Part shown: positions 22,646-33,715 of the stretch, piece after piece | Layout of the letters: each line of letters starts with the position of its first letter | How positions within the stretch are numbered: position 1 is the stretch's first letter | Assembly: GCF_023159225.1 (NCBI RefSeq) | Contig: NC_063166.1 | Span: 73,162,575-73,226,574, forward strand | Direction of reading: 5' to 3' | DNA from: Perognathus longimembris pacificus | Lineage: Eukaryota > Chordata > Mammalia > Rodentia > Heteromyidae | Length of the DNA stretch: 64,000 nt | Program-made: the position numbers and the translations under genes | Notes under the pieces: model-generated | The model's input: the letters and a program-made list of their open reading frames with translations, nothing else | The model's database searches: none | What the model was told of the DNA's origin: nothing

Positions 22646-23189
22646 ATATTCCAAACCAGAAATGGCAGGTTGAGTCCTGTCATGCAATCTCTCTGACACT
22701 GATCTTTCTTCCATTATTTAAGGGCTCCTGTGACTCCAATAAATCCATTCAGATAATCCAGGAGATTCTCCTTATTTGAAGGTCACATATCTATTAACCT
22801 GAATCCCCCCTTTGCCTTGTCATCTAGCATGGTTACTATGTCAGCACATCCAGATGTCTTATAGAGGAACACCATTATTGTTCTTACCATCCCCACAGTC
22901 CCATATGCTTAAGCAGGGAGCAGGAAATAGCCTAGCCATGGGGTTTAGGGCTCTTTCTTTGGGATCTCTAAAAGAACTTTCTGTTGCCTCGTGTTTGCCC
23001 TTGTCTGTGCTTTGACTCCCAGGCTCCCCATTTAGGCTCAGTTCTCAGCTCCTGAGTCACCCCACAGCACCCAGGTCTTCTGCTTCATCTCTCACAGCCC
23101 TGGGTTAAGGGAGGTGTTTTTTTTTTTTTAAGATATTTGATAGGCAGAGCAAAAAGTATCTAGAACTTTCCTATATTCACCCATCCTTC

Positions 23190-24260
23190 CTAAGAAGCCC
23201 AACCTCCATCTACTTGTCAACATCCAAATCTAGAGTGGTACTGTCCTTACAAGCAACAATCCTACATCAACACAACCTGACCCAGAGCCTATGGTTGACA
23301 CCAGCACCAGGGCTGGCTCTTGACGTTGGACATTCTATTATACTCTTTGACCTGTATCCACCATTATAGTCTCATATAGAGTAGTTTCATTGCCCTAAAA
23401 ACCCTCTGTGATACTCCTATTCATCCTTCCTTCACACCTAACTCCTGGCTACCATTGGTCTTTTTACTCTCTCTATGGTTTCTGCTTTTTCTGAGAGTCA
23501 CCTATGGAATCATAAAGTATATAGACAACCTCTTCAGACTGTGTTGTTCTGAAATATGGACACTAGGTCTAAGTGGCACCATCTGGGCATCTTGGCGGAT
23601 GATAGGGACTTTCTGAAAACTCTAGAGGTAAGATTCTACTTTCCTACCCCTTCCCCTGGTGATAGGCACCTAAACTCCTAGAAGCAGATGGGATGAGGAT
23701 TTGAACAATAGGTTCCCTAGACCGTGAACTCGTGAAATTCTCAAGCTCCCTGTGACGACGCTGTCCCCTAACCATGACCCTATTTAGGCCCCTCGACCTC
23801 TACTGCCATTGCAGCATGTCTCAGGTCTCCTGACTCTCCTCAGGTCACCATGATGTTCTTCAAGTTTCCATCAGAGTTCATCTGGTTTGTTGAGCTTGTT
23901 TTCTGCTCTTTCTCTACTACCCTCATGACTCAGTTTCCTAACAGTTTTAAGCACAGTGGAGGCGGCGAGTTTTGGGGAGGTGACTTGGGTCTGCTTGCAG
24001 CCATTGGCTTTCTAATAAAAACTCCCAACTCAACCCTGTCAAAATATGGCTTCTCTGTATCTCCTGATGGAATTCCCATCTAACAGTTTCACTTAGTGAT
24101 ACAGGCTGAAGAGCCTTCCATGCCCTCTCATCGCTCAAATGCTCGTTTTGGGCACTGCATAATATTCTGTTGTCTGGTTGTGTCGTGACTTATTTATCCA
24201 TTCACCTACTGAAGGACACATGGGCTCTTCCCAGGTTTTAAGCAATTACAAACAAAACAA
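23190..24260 (-). mobile_element. Old LINE-1 (L1M-type) 3' fragment, interrupted
   Basis: The left part (23190-23549) reads AGGGCTGGCTCTTGACGTTG, ACCATTATAGTCTCATATAG and GAGTCACCTATGGAATCATA. The right part (24086-24260) resumes with TTTCACTTAGTGATACAGG, AATATTCTGTTGTCTGGTTG and TTATCCATTCACCTACTGAA. In old L1 consensus sequence these two parts adjoin, so about 536 bp was inserted between them. No usable ORF remains. Confidence 0.75.
23550..24085 (+). mobile_element. Putative solo LTR inserted in LINE-1
   Basis: The 536-bp segment that interrupts the L1 begins TGAAATATGG and ends CATCTAACA, giving TG...CA ends. It has a polyadenylation-type AATAAA at 24014-24019 about 70 bp before its end, as LTRs do. 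The flanks read GTTC on the left and GTTT on the right, a poor duplication, so the exact ends are uncertain. I see no internal retroviral sequence. The family is not identified. Confidence 0.5.
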
Positions 24261-24927
24261 TTTTTTCAAATCTTTTTAATCATTTACTATCGTCACCATC
24301 ATTCTTACTGTTGTTATTGCAAGTTTAACAATGTTGGTTAAATAAGAGGAGAAAGCTCTCTTAATCTCTGCTTAGCCCCCCAAGGACTGTTTTTATCCCC
24401 TTTTTTTCCTGAAACTGAGACTATAATATACACTTCATTCTCTAATAGTCTGTTTCCTACTTAACCTGTGTGGAATATTCCATCTGCCTAGAAGACATGG
24501 TCTAACTCACGTGCGACAGCTGTAGCGGTTTACATGATGGATGGATGGGGTCTATTCAACCAAGTCCCTTGTGCTGAACATCACTCCCACCTGCAAATGC
24601 TTGAAATGAGGAATGTGCCCACTCCCCACATGCAGACCCCACCACCATTCCTCTTCATGGAGGCTAGAGGTTAAGGGAAGAGGTAGTTCCTAGGACCCAG
24701 GGAATCAACACTGTGGCCATTACTGATGCCCATAGGACAAAGACTTATCAGAAATGACCTGGAGTTAGCCCTCAATGCCCACACCTGACCTTGGTGCCTT
24801 CAGTCACAGAGGTAACAACCAAAAAACCTAAGAATCACCCACACTCCCTCTTACTCACTATGAACATGGTTCCCCTACACCCACCCATTCTCCATCCCCC
24901 TAGTACAGCCATCAAATAGCTCACTGC

Positions 24928-25020
24928 TCTATTTTACACACAAGGGAACTGAGGCTCAAAGTGATTTACCCATTTTAGGGCTGGTAAATCACTCAGCACA
25001 GGTCAAACCTAGTAGCTTAG
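24928..25020 (-). mobile_element. MIR SINE fragment
   Basis: TATTTTACACACAAGGGAAC, TGAGGCTCAAAGTGATTTAC and GCTGGTAAATCACTCAG form a reverse-complement MIR core. Confidence 0.7.
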
Positions 25021-25334
25021 GGCTCAAAGCTGGGTCTACTGCCCCAGCTAGCAGTGTGGTCCAGCCAGCCCACCCTGAAGGCTAATAACTCAGAATAGTG
25101 TTTGAGAGTCAGAACCCACGATCTCAATCTACCACTCAACCCACAAAACCACATTGTGTTTTGTTTTCTTTGATACCTTTTTAGGATTAGAAAATAAATA
25201 AATAAACAATACAAGTCCCTGATTTTAAAGCCAGTCATACTGGTGAGAACAGAAGACACCCTGAGACCCATTTTTTACTTATGTGACCAGTTTCTGGGGT
25301 TGTCACTAACATTATCTGTTTACACTGTGTGTTT

Positions 25335-25425
25335 TTCCTACTGAGGCTCAGAGTGGCTAAGCTACTTGCTTAGACTCTCACAGCTAGCAACGAACCAGAT
25401 TAGAATTGAGAAGCTCTGCTTTTCA
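25335..25425 (-). mobile_element. MIR SINE fragment
   Basis: TACTGAGGCTCAGAGTGGCT, AAGCTACTTGCTTAGACTC, CACAGCTAGCAACGAACCAG and ATTAGAATTGAGAAG follow the minus-strand MIR core. Confidence 0.7.
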
Positions 25426-26026
25426 AAGTATTCTGTGCCTACAAAAGAAGGATGGCAAAGTAAACTAGTCTACGTCCTTGACACCAAAGGCGTGGGTCAC
25501 CTGGGGTCAGGGCAAAAAGTCATCCTTCAATGTCTAACCAATATGCAGTACCTTCTATGTTCCAGTCAGTGTGTCCCCTAGCACAACGGGGCCATCCTGA
25601 GCAAGAGTCATCTCCTGGGATTCCCCCTTGGCTGGGAAGGTGGTGTCAATGGTGGTGACAGGGCACTGAGAGAAGAGGAACACTGCTTGCTCCAGTAGAC
25701 ATTGTCCCCTTCCCAGTGGACCAGGGATGAGAGCCTGGAAGGTGGCTGCCCTTCCGAGTATTTCTTCCTTTCAAGCTCTCCTGAAAGTGCTCAGAGTATG
25801 TACATCTATCTGGGTCACAGGACTGAAATAAACATCATTTGAATAATCCCCAGCTTCCAGCCTTGGGAAATGGACAGGAAAATGATGCCCCTTGAAAGAG
25901 GCAGATCTAAGCCTGTCACCCAAGGCATCAGAGTCTGTTGGTCTCCATGGTTCCTGGGAAAGCTCACTCTCACCCAAGGCCTTGGCTCCATGCTGGAGAA
26001 AAGGAGACCAAAAAAAAATGCCGAGG

Positions 26027-26230
26027 GGCTGGGGATATAGCCTAGTGGCAAGAGTGCCTGCCTCGGATACACAAGGCCCTAGGTTCGATTCCCCAGCACC
26101 ACATATACAGAAAACGGCCAGAAGCGGCGCTGTGGCTCAAGTGGCAGAGTGCTAGCCTTGAGCGGGAAGAAGCCAGGGACAGTGCTCAGGCCCTGAGTCC
26201 AAGGCCCAGGACTGGCCAAAAAAAAAAAAA
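26027..26230 (+). mobile_element. IDL-Geo-type dimeric SINE, young-looking
   Basis: Plus-strand copy with an ID-like left monomer beginning GGCTGGGGATATAGCCTAG, linker CACATATACAGAAAACGGCC, right monomer CTGTGGCTCAAGTGGCAGAG through CCCAGGACTGGCC, and a pure A tail of about 20. The flanking sequence AAAAAAAATGCCGAG(G) recurs at about 26011-26026 and 26231-26246 as the target-site duplication. Intact tail, duplication and promoter boxes indicate low age. Confidence 0.93.
26038..26102 (+). promoter_or_regulatory. Internal RNA polymerase III promoter (A and B boxes) of the SINE
   Basis: TAGCCTAGTGG at 26038-26048 fits the tRNA A box, and GGTTCGATTCC at 26092-26102 is a perfect B box, spaced as in a tRNA-derived promoter. 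These boxes would bind TFIIIC. Whether this copy is transcribed also depends on its surroundings. Confidence 0.75.
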
Positions 26231-26579
26231 AAAAAAAATGCCGAGGAGACGACAGGGAGCCACAAGCCTATGTATCAGTGGCTTCACTGTTGGAGGTTTG
26301 AACCTCTCCGACTTCACTGCTTTCTCCTTCCTTAGAAGATCCATTGGAGCTGGGAGAACCATCTCAGAAGGAGCCTGGTGGTACACTTGGAATTGCCATG
26401 GCAACCAGTAACTCATCTCCAGTAGCAGGATGGCTCAGTTGAGTCAGCCACACTCTGGTCAACTCCCTGTTTGGCTGTCATCAAACACTAGGTTACTTTG
26501 CAGGACCCAGGGCACAGCAGTGGGCAAGAGGCAGAAAGCAGCCAGCCTCTGAACAAGACAACCAACCAACGCTTTCTTA

Positions 26580-26795
26580 CCACACCTATGATCATTCCTC
26601 TGGGCACTTGCTGTCTACCAGTCTATGTTCAATGCCTTCCATGCAATATTCTTTTATCCCCACGAACTAATGGGTGCTATTACTTCCCCCATTTTACAGA
26701 TGAGAAAACCAAGACTCAGAAGAGCTGATGTGAAAAGTCTAAGGATTCAGCCAGGAAGAGACTTAAACTTAGGTCTTCCTGCCTCAAACATGCAC
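26580..26795 (-). mobile_element. MIR SINE, nearly complete
   Basis: From GCACTTGCTGTCTACCAGTC through ACTAATGGGTGCTATTACTT, CATTTTACAGATGAGAAAAC and GAGACTTAAACTTAGGTCTT the minus-strand MIR order is continuous. Confidence 0.8.
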
Positions 26796-27279
26796 ACCAT
26801 GTACCTATCACTGATAGGTGATATTGCTGTTGGACAAATGGGCCAGCAGGCAATACATTCTGCCCCTGGAGAGGTTCATGCAATCAGGCAATCTGATTTC
26901 CCTGAGCCTCCTTCTGATCCTTCCTCTAAAAACGAAGTGACAGTAACCTCTGCCTCATGGACTGCCTGGAGGGTGAGTGGAGATGAACGTGAATGGGACC
27001 CTCACCACAGGCACAGACCCTAACACCTGTCCATCCAGGCCACTGAGCCTCTACCCCTCCCACGCTGGCTGGGCGGGAGCTTGTGCTGCTCCAATGCAAT
27101 AGGCGTGGGCATCTTCCCTCTTGCTGAGCACTGCGGATCATGCCAAGCATTCTCTTGCCTTTTGTGTGTGTTTTTCATGACCCGCTACCAGCAGCTCTTC
27201 CCTGGGCGGCTGCCACCATCTACCCAGCGCAAGAAAACTGCCTTTCTTCCCTCATTTAGGGTCTGGTTTTCATTTCTAC

Positions 27280-27425
27280 AGTATTCTCTTTAATAACAAT
27301 GCCTAATTAAAACATCTGTTAAAAAGTCTGTAACATTAACTTTACAGGGAGAATTTAATAGAATTATATTGGAATTGCAGGCATTTAACGGGCTTCCTAA
27401 TTAGGGTTTTCTTAAAAAAAAAAAG
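27280..27425. promoter_or_regulatory. Candidate conserved non-coding element, homeodomain-motif rich
   Basis: A short AT-rich block with repeated TAAT cores: TTTAATAACAATGCCTAATT, CATTTAACGGGCTTCC and CCTAATTAGGGTTTTC. The palindromic CCTAATTAGG near 27395 also fits an A/T-rich homeodomain or MEF2-like site. It ends in an A run and is inferred only. Confidence 0.4.
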
Positions 27426-27649
27426 GAAGAAGAAAGAAAGAAACATTCTACAAATTAAAAAATCCAGCCTCTTTTTTTTTTATATGATAATGCAGGCTGA
27501 TGGTCCAGTGTCTGGAAAGGACAGGCTGAAAGAGAACAGGGAGATGAGCTGTGCAGAAGGAACCTGCATTTAACAGCGAGCATCAAGCTAGGATCGCTGT
27601 GATCTGTGATCTCAAATATATCCTGCCAAGACTAGCCAAGACTAGCACT

Positions 27650-27745
27650 TCTGGCCCATTTGCCTGATGAAGAAACTGAGACAGAGACAGATATGATTTG
27701 TTCCAAATCATACATGTACACAGTCAGTAGCAGAGCCTTCCATCT
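27650..27745 (-). mobile_element. MIR SINE fragment
   Basis: GATGAAGAAACTGAGACAGA, then CAAATCATACATGTACACAG and TCAGTAGCAGAGCC is a diverged reverse-complement MIR core. Confidence 0.65.
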
Positions 27746-28064
27746 GCTCTTTCCCCTGCTCACACAGGCTCCAAGGTTTGCATCAGAAGCTTTCTAGAGG
27801 CTTCTGTGACCAGAGCCTCTTCCTCCCAACCTGTCACTTCTCAACAGTGGGCATCATGGTTGGCTTCCATAACCCACAACCACCACTGCTTTTCTCTTAA
27901 GTCCTCATCAGCTTAGTGCCCCAACCTGAGCTGCCAGGGCAGCTGACCTGAGTGGTCACCCCCAAAGGCCACGGTCACTTAGCTAGGGCATGGGATGGAG
28001 TAGGAACTCAGTCTACTAACCCCATCCAGAGTCATATCTCCCCAAGGGGATATCCAGAATAATC

Positions 28065-28440
28065 ATCAAAGCCACTGCCCTGGACCTATAGAGCCCAGCA
28101 TCACCTGAGCCTAGGACAGTTAACAGGCAGGTACTCAGGCCTCACCCACACCTACCCAATGAGACCCTGAGGGTGGGCCATGAAATCCATATTTGATATT
28201 ATTTTATTTTTTTCTGTACCAATCCTGGGACTTGAATTCAGGGCCTGGTTACTATCCCTGAGTTTGTTTGTTGTCTCACAGATTTTTCCTAATGGGGCTG
28301 GCTTTGAATCGCGCTCCTCAGATCTCAGCCTCCTGAGTAGCTAGGATGGCAGGTGTGAGCCACCGGCCTCCAGCTCAGCAGTCCATCTTTTACATAAGAT
28401 TGTCAGGGATCCTAATGCTACTAAAGTTTGAGAGCCATAA
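28065..28440 (+). mobile_element. MER5A-like hAT fossil split by a SINE
   Basis: The left part reads GCCCAGCATCACCTGAGCCT, GGCCTCACCCACACCTACC and GAGACCCTGAGGGTGGGCC. The right part, after a SINE at 28206-28375, reads GATCCTAATGCTACTAAAGT then TTGAGAGCCAT, the MER5A 3' end. The element was split in two by the SINE. Confidence 0.7.
28206..28375 (-). mobile_element. SINE with B1-like head and Geo-type right part, internal deletion
   Basis: The minus-strand copy lacks the middle of the right part: TTGAATTCAGGGCCTGGTTA goes quickly to GTCTCACAGATTTTTCC and GGGGCTGGCTTTGAATC. The head is clear: CTCCTGAGTAGCTAGGATGG then GTGTGAGCCACC. Confidence 0.85.
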
Positions 28441-28444
28441 CCAG

Positions 28445-29580
28445 AGACACTGGGGAACCCTTCTGTCCTCTGACAGGCGTACTTACCCCTCCCAGTGAAA
28501 CCCCAGACTTGAGCACTCAAGGCAGGGCAAGGGAGGCGAGGCAGGGGGGATGCCTTGGGCCTAGCACAATCCCTGATCAAATGCCACAAGGTAAACTCTC
28601 CAAGGAACACTTATGAGCTGGCCTTCTAGCTATCAGATACTGAGCGGTGACTGTCACTTCCCAATAACAGGAAAGGCCAAACCCAACAATTTCACTGCCA
28701 TTTAGTAAAATGAGTCCCTGTCCCTTCTTAGCCAAATCATAAGTAGTCTCCAGGTGGGGTTGGGAAAGTGAAGGACTAGTCCAGACTATTCAACAGGAGG
28801 TTGAGTCTCCCCTAGGATGGACCTAAGTAGAAACTCGCAGATCCCAGGAAAGAGCATTGTCTCCGGATATAGGTTTTCAGATTCCAGCAGGTCCATATGT
28901 TTCAAGCTCATCCCAGACATACTAGCAGACATGGGTTTAGAGAGAATGCATACCTAACCCAAGCCCTCACAAAGCTCCCAGCTTGAGCAGGGGCCAACAG
29001 ACAATTTCCAGGCAGGCTGTGACATGCTCACACATGGCATCATGGAGTTCTTCTCCAAGGGCTATGTGAAGGGCTCATCTTTGACCTGATGATGTGGGCA
29101 GAGTCCTGCTAGAAGCATGACTCAGCCACTGAATGACTATGTAATATTGGACAAATGTGCCTCTGTTTGCCCATGTGAAGAAAGGCACACAGCTGGTACC
29201 CAGATTCTAAATATACAATGGAATCAAAATGAGGGAAGGCAGAGATGTTTACCATTCTTCCCCGCTGTAGGGCTCAGAGAGGGCACAGACACCACACAGT
29301 CCTTTCTGAACTTGGTGACTGGGATGCGGACAGAGTCTCTGGATTCTGCAGAGTGGCTCCCAGACTACATGTTCCATCTCTATCCCCGGGGGTCTCCACC
29401 TTCATAGGAATTCTGCTGACACACCGGCTCCCTCACTGAGCATTTTCCAGGTTCTCTTGTCTCCTCTCCTTTGTCACTCCAGGCTAGAAGGGGCCAGACC
29501 TCTCAGCTCATCCAGTTAACACAGGAACTCTTCAAAAGCGTTCTTAAGCACCAAGGAGGACAGTAAAAGAGAACCAGAAA
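28445..29580. other. No gene or clear repeat seen
   Basis: Unique-looking sequence of mixed composition. The frames at 29117-29407 and 29245-29439 overlap in different phases and have no recognisable domain. Confidence 0.4.
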
Positions 29581-29584
29581 GTGA

Positions 29585-29790
29585 GGAGCAAAACTCTGGA
29601 GTCCCATGACTCTACCATTTATGGACCTTGAAATTGTTATCTGACCTCTGTGAGCCTCGGTTTCCTCCCCCATCTAACAGCAACAGTGACTAACAGATGA
29701 CTAAAGGGTTGCTGTGAGAACTAAGGAAGGCACTATTCACAGTGCATTAGAGGCACAGCCAGAGCACAGGAAATATTGTGAAAGTACGTG
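29585..29790 (+). mobile_element. MIR SINE, nearly complete
   Basis: CTCTGGAGTCCCATGACTCT, TGACCTCTGTGAGCCTCGGT, TTCCTCCCCCATCTAACAG, GTTGCTGTGAGAACTAAGGA and CAGAGCACAGGAAATATTG follow the plus-strand MIR. Confidence 0.75.
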
Positions 29791-30029
29791 TTCAATACAT
29801 CATACACCAAGGCACAACATCAGCTCCCAATGCTGGAATAGCAGACCTTATGGGTTTATAGGCTTGGAGTTACCATAGTTCCCTATCATCATCTTAGACC
29901 CACCACACCGGTGGTGCCTAGACAGAGGCCTCTCCCATCACCTTCCTTGCCATGTACAGCTGATGCCTTGCATGGACCTGAGCAAGACCCCATAGGAGGG
30001 AAGTAGGAAATGCCCACCACCCGCACAGG

Positions 30030-30260
30030 GCTCCTGTGACCGCTGGAGAAAGGCTGAAATCCACAGTTCAGCGCGTGGGCACATTCAATAGGGGCAATTT
30101 CCCTGGCGAAGGCTTCCTCTGTTCAATTACTACTAAAATTCATCACACGGAACGGAGAGGTTTTAACGGCGCTAATTGTGGTACAGAATGTTCTGTAATT
30201 GGTCTCACAAATGAAGGGGGGAGGGATGCCGTGGAAAATGAAGCCTCCTTGTCCTGTAAC
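30030..30260. promoter_or_regulatory. Candidate conserved non-coding element with palindrome
   Basis: A repeat-free block with many retained CpGs (TTCAGCGCGTGGG, CTGGCGAAGG, CACACGGAACGGAGAGG, TTAACGGCGCTAATTG), a GCTAATTGTGG core and a 16-bp inverted repeat TACAGAATGTTCTGTA at 30182-30197. The inner AGAATGTTCT is a GAAnnTTC arrangement like a heat-shock element pair. Function is inferred. Confidence 0.45.
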
Positions 30261-31047
30261 AGTTCAAGAGGGGTGACTCTGATGGGATCCCCAGAAATCA
30301 GATGGGTCTCCCCCTCCTACACCTGAGACCCCACCCACTGGGTATCCCCAGATGGGGGAACTAGTTACTAAGACCAGTAGTTGGATAAGCATTTGACTCC
30401 AGTAGGATCTTGTTGCATGGCAGATTCTAGTTGAGCCACGTCTGAAGTGAAGCCTGGGAGAGTCCATTTCTACACAAGCTCCCAGACCAGCCACCTCAAA
30501 GATGGGGGTGCATTCCATACATGTGACCCACCCAGTTTTGCTGGGCTGCACTTGTCAGGGGAGGCCTGGGACCTTGCAAATACCCAGTAATGAGTAAAAG
30601 CAAGAAGAGGGAGATGTGAAATGGGCAGCCTTCCCTTCTCGCATCCCTTCCTCATCCCTGAATGGATATTCATAATTCCCTTTGTGGCCACCACCCCTGC
30701 TGTGGCCGGAGCCCCAAAGAGGTAAGAACTGATCAGAGGGCCTACAGCCAGACCATCCTCCCAACACCAGTCCTGTCCTCCTGCTCTGGAGGATGCGTGG
30801 TACCAGATTCTCATCCCTCCCTGTGTCCTGGGCAGGGCTGGGAACTGTGGAAGGACACTCCAGGAAATGTGTGGTTTCCATTGCCCCCACATACACACAC
30901 ATACCCCGTCATGACCTTCCATGGACCACAGCCTGCTCTTCCCTTAGCTCTGAGTCTCAACTTCTCCACACATAGGGCAGCCCAGATGGTCTGTGGCTAG
31001 CCAGGCTGAGCCAGCAGAGGGCCCATGCCAGGTGAAGGGGGTATATG

Positions 31048-31049
<2 letters not shown>

Positions 31050-31129
<80 letters not shown>
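31050..31129. repeat. Compound (CT)n-(CA)n microsatellite
   Basis: About 16 CT units, a GGCAAA spacer, then about 20 AC units. The arrays adjoin without any recognisable SINE. Confidence 0.96.
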
Positions 31130-31132
<3 letters not shown>

Positions 31133-31427
31133 TTTCCCATGGGAATCTAGCCTAGCCACTTGACAGCTCCACCCAGGAATCTCAGCACCAGTTTCCCCAA
31201 GAAACCTAGATGGCCAAGGACTCCAGACTTGATGTGAGAGGCAATCAGAGGCCTTCAAGGTGGGAAAGGAAAGCACAGTTGTTATTTTGTGGACAGAGTG
31301 TGAGACTTTTGCTGATTCCTGGCAAAGCAGCACCTATGGTCCCAGAACAGAGCCCAGAGAGGAACCTGGCAGGAATTGACAACTGGGAACAGAATCAGAG
31401 CCAAAAACAGCAGAGGAAAGGAAGGCC

Positions 31428-31429
<2 letters not shown>

Positions 31430-31483
<54 letters not shown>
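31430..31483. repeat. (CA)n microsatellite
   Basis: About 27 uninterrupted CA units. Frames through it are artefacts. Confidence 0.97.
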
Positions 31484-31486
<3 letters not shown>

Positions 31487-32214
31487 TCAAGGAAGCACAG
31501 GCCAAGTAGGACTTGTGAAGATGAGTCAGAAATATCATGGGGAGGAAAATCAAGGCAGAGGGACTTGTGAGGCTAAGGCTCCAGTTACTTTCTGCACTTT
31601 TTTTTGGCAGGTGCCAAGTTTCTGGCCCATCCCTTGGGGTAATTAATACCTTGCAATGACTCAAGCCCAATGAGCCATGTGTCAATTAGGTAGCACTATT
31701 GATAGAGCCAGGGAGCTGGTATGCAGCTAGCTGGCATTGCTGTTGGTGTTTTCTCAGGAAATGGCTCATGTCTACAGCCCCAAGGAATAAAACCCCTGCA
31801 CTTGGTGTTCTGGTCGAGTCAGACAGAGAGAACAGTCCAGTCAGTGCTGAGACTCAAGCTCCTTCCATCAGAACCCATACTCACCTCTTCCCCTCTCCAG
31901 GCCCTTGGCCCTGCCTGCACCACCCAGGCCTGGGAGACTGTGGCCACCCTCGGAGCAGAGGCAGAGGATGAGGACCCTTCCTCAGGAAACGAGGCTCTAG
32001 GACTTTTCAGTGCAATCAGATGTGACCCAGTCTATGATGAGGCCTGAGGGGAGCTGTCTTCTGAACTCTGGATCATGCCCCCACCCATCATCCACTATCA
32101 ACTGTGGCGAGGACATTCGAGGATGTTTACCCACCCACCCTGCCTCCCCAAATCAGCCCTGCCAAGCACCATGCTGTGTGAAGATGGGAGAAGCCAGGGT
32201 CCTCTGTGGTAACA

Positions 32215-32470
32215 AAAGACCCCCTATAGCCACTTACCTGTTTCAAAAGAGTTGGTCTAACAACACACGAAATATTTTAGATAATAATTCACACCTGCCC
32301 AGTTTAAACAAATCACAACAATCCAGAGTTTTCTGGCCAGCAAAGTGACCCTATCAAGAGCTGGTATTATTTCTACTCTAGGGCCAGAGTTGTGTTTTAG
32401 GCAACTTGGGTGGCCTGCGGGCAGCTTGTTGAAATATTAAATATAGCATGAGAATGCTTCCTGACCGGTC
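32215..32470. promoter_or_regulatory. Candidate conserved non-coding element with T-box-type site
   Basis: A repeat-free, AT-rich block with TTCACACCT (T-box half-site) at 32288-32296, CCAGTTTAAACAAATCACAA, an ACAACAATCC SOX-like core near 32317, and GAAATATTAAATATAGC near 32431. It is inferred from composition and motifs. Confidence 0.42.
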
Positions 32471-32546
32471 TGTGACCAGATCTGCCTTGTTCAGGGCTAT
32501 TTCCCCCAGGAAGCCTGGGACACAATACATTTCAACAAGTATTGGT

Positions 32547-32592
32547 GAGATGAATGAATGAATGAATGAATGAATGAATGAACAAATGAATA
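32547..32592. repeat. (GAAT)n tetranucleotide repeat
   Basis: About eight tandem TGAA/GAAT units followed by imperfect copies. Confidence 0.93.
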
Positions 32593-32769
32593 AAATGCCT
32601 CTGAAGATGTTCAGTGTCATCTCAGGATTGGGTAGGTCCAGGTCTTTGTTCCTGCCAATATGACCTCTTCCTCAGCTCCAAAAGAATCCCTCTTCCTCAC
32701 TCAGGGTTCTCTGTAAATCATGGGTCTTCAGGGACATTTAGTCCACCATGGCTACAGAGGACACATGGA

Positions 32770-32770
<1 letters not shown>

Positions 32771-32821
<51 letters not shown>
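32771..32821. repeat. (CA)n microsatellite
   Basis: About 25 uninterrupted CA units. Confidence 0.97.
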
Positions 32822-32864
32822 AGGCTGAGGGAATAAGGGCCACAAGACCAACAGCAGCTAGCCC

Positions 32865-33060
32865 TTGCTCCCAATTAAAATTAGAGCACAAAAGAGAAGA
32901 GAATTTATCTACAAAACCACAAGGCCACAGAAAGGTCACTGGAAAAGCTTCCAAGCTTATTTACAAAAATATGCAATTATGTATTAACTGTTCTGCCATA
33001 ATTGCACTTAGCACTTATTTTTAATCTACTGGCTGTTAACCATTTCCTTAGTAGAAAGGA
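32865..33060. promoter_or_regulatory. Candidate conserved non-coding element
   Basis: AT-rich and repeat-free: CAATTAAAATTAGAGC, ATATGCAATTATGTATTAAC, CCATAATTGCACTTAGC and TTTTTAATCTACTGGC. The repeated ATTA/TAAT cores resemble a homeodomain-bound enhancer. Conservation is untested. Confidence 0.4.
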
Positions 33061-33485
33061 CACTGGTGGGGAGGTGAGGACAAGGTCATTGGTTAAATGC
33101 TGCCACTTAGCTCACTGCAGACATGGGGATCACACCTCGGGCACCCCTATAAAACACAGGGTTCTTTCTGCTGGTAGAGTGATATGGCTGTCACATGAGA
33201 AGATGCTTCTAGCATGGACTCTGGCATGGGGTAGTCTATAGTCTCATAGTTCAGGACTTAATCGGACTCCTCTCTGTGAGCAGCAGGTCCTGTTGACACA
33301 CGGATGGGGGACAACTTTGCAGTGGGTAAGGGACTTGGTGTGTCCATCTGTACACCTTAATACCCCCATTAGCCCCAGGGAAGGAGGCTCCCAAAAGGTG
33401 GAGTCTAAGGTGTGCAGAGAAAACACCTCTAAAATGTCAGCTTTAGCTAACTCTGGGCTAAGGAGCTCTTTAAAAAGAAAAACAA

Positions 33486-33715
33486 GCTGGGTGTCAGTAG
33501 CTCATGCCTGTAATCCTAGAAATTCATTGAGGCTGAAATGTGAGAACTGCAATTCAAAGCCAGCCTGGACAAGAAAGTCCATGAGACTCTGATCTCCAAT
33601 TAACCAGCAAAAAGCTGGAAATGGAGGTGGGGCTCAAGTGGCAGAGTACCAGACTTGAGAGAAAAAGCTAAGGGACAGTTTCCTAGGCTCTGAGTTCAAG
33701 CCCTAGTACTGGCAA
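33486..33715 (+). mobile_element. SINE with B1-like head and Geo-type right part
   Basis: Plus-strand copy: GCTGGGTGTCAGTAGCTCAT, GCCTGTAATCCTAGAAATTC, AATTCAAAGCCAGCCTGGAC, CTCCAATTAACCAGCAAAAA, GTGGGGCTCAAGTGGCAGAG and GAGTTCAAGCCCTAGTACTG. Its tail runs into a purine tract. Confidence 0.88.

Noticed and set aside
26027..26102. tRNA gene
   Set aside because: The A and B boxes belong to the ID-like left monomer of a SINE. The sequence does not form a full tRNA cloverleaf and is followed by the SINE right monomer and A tail.
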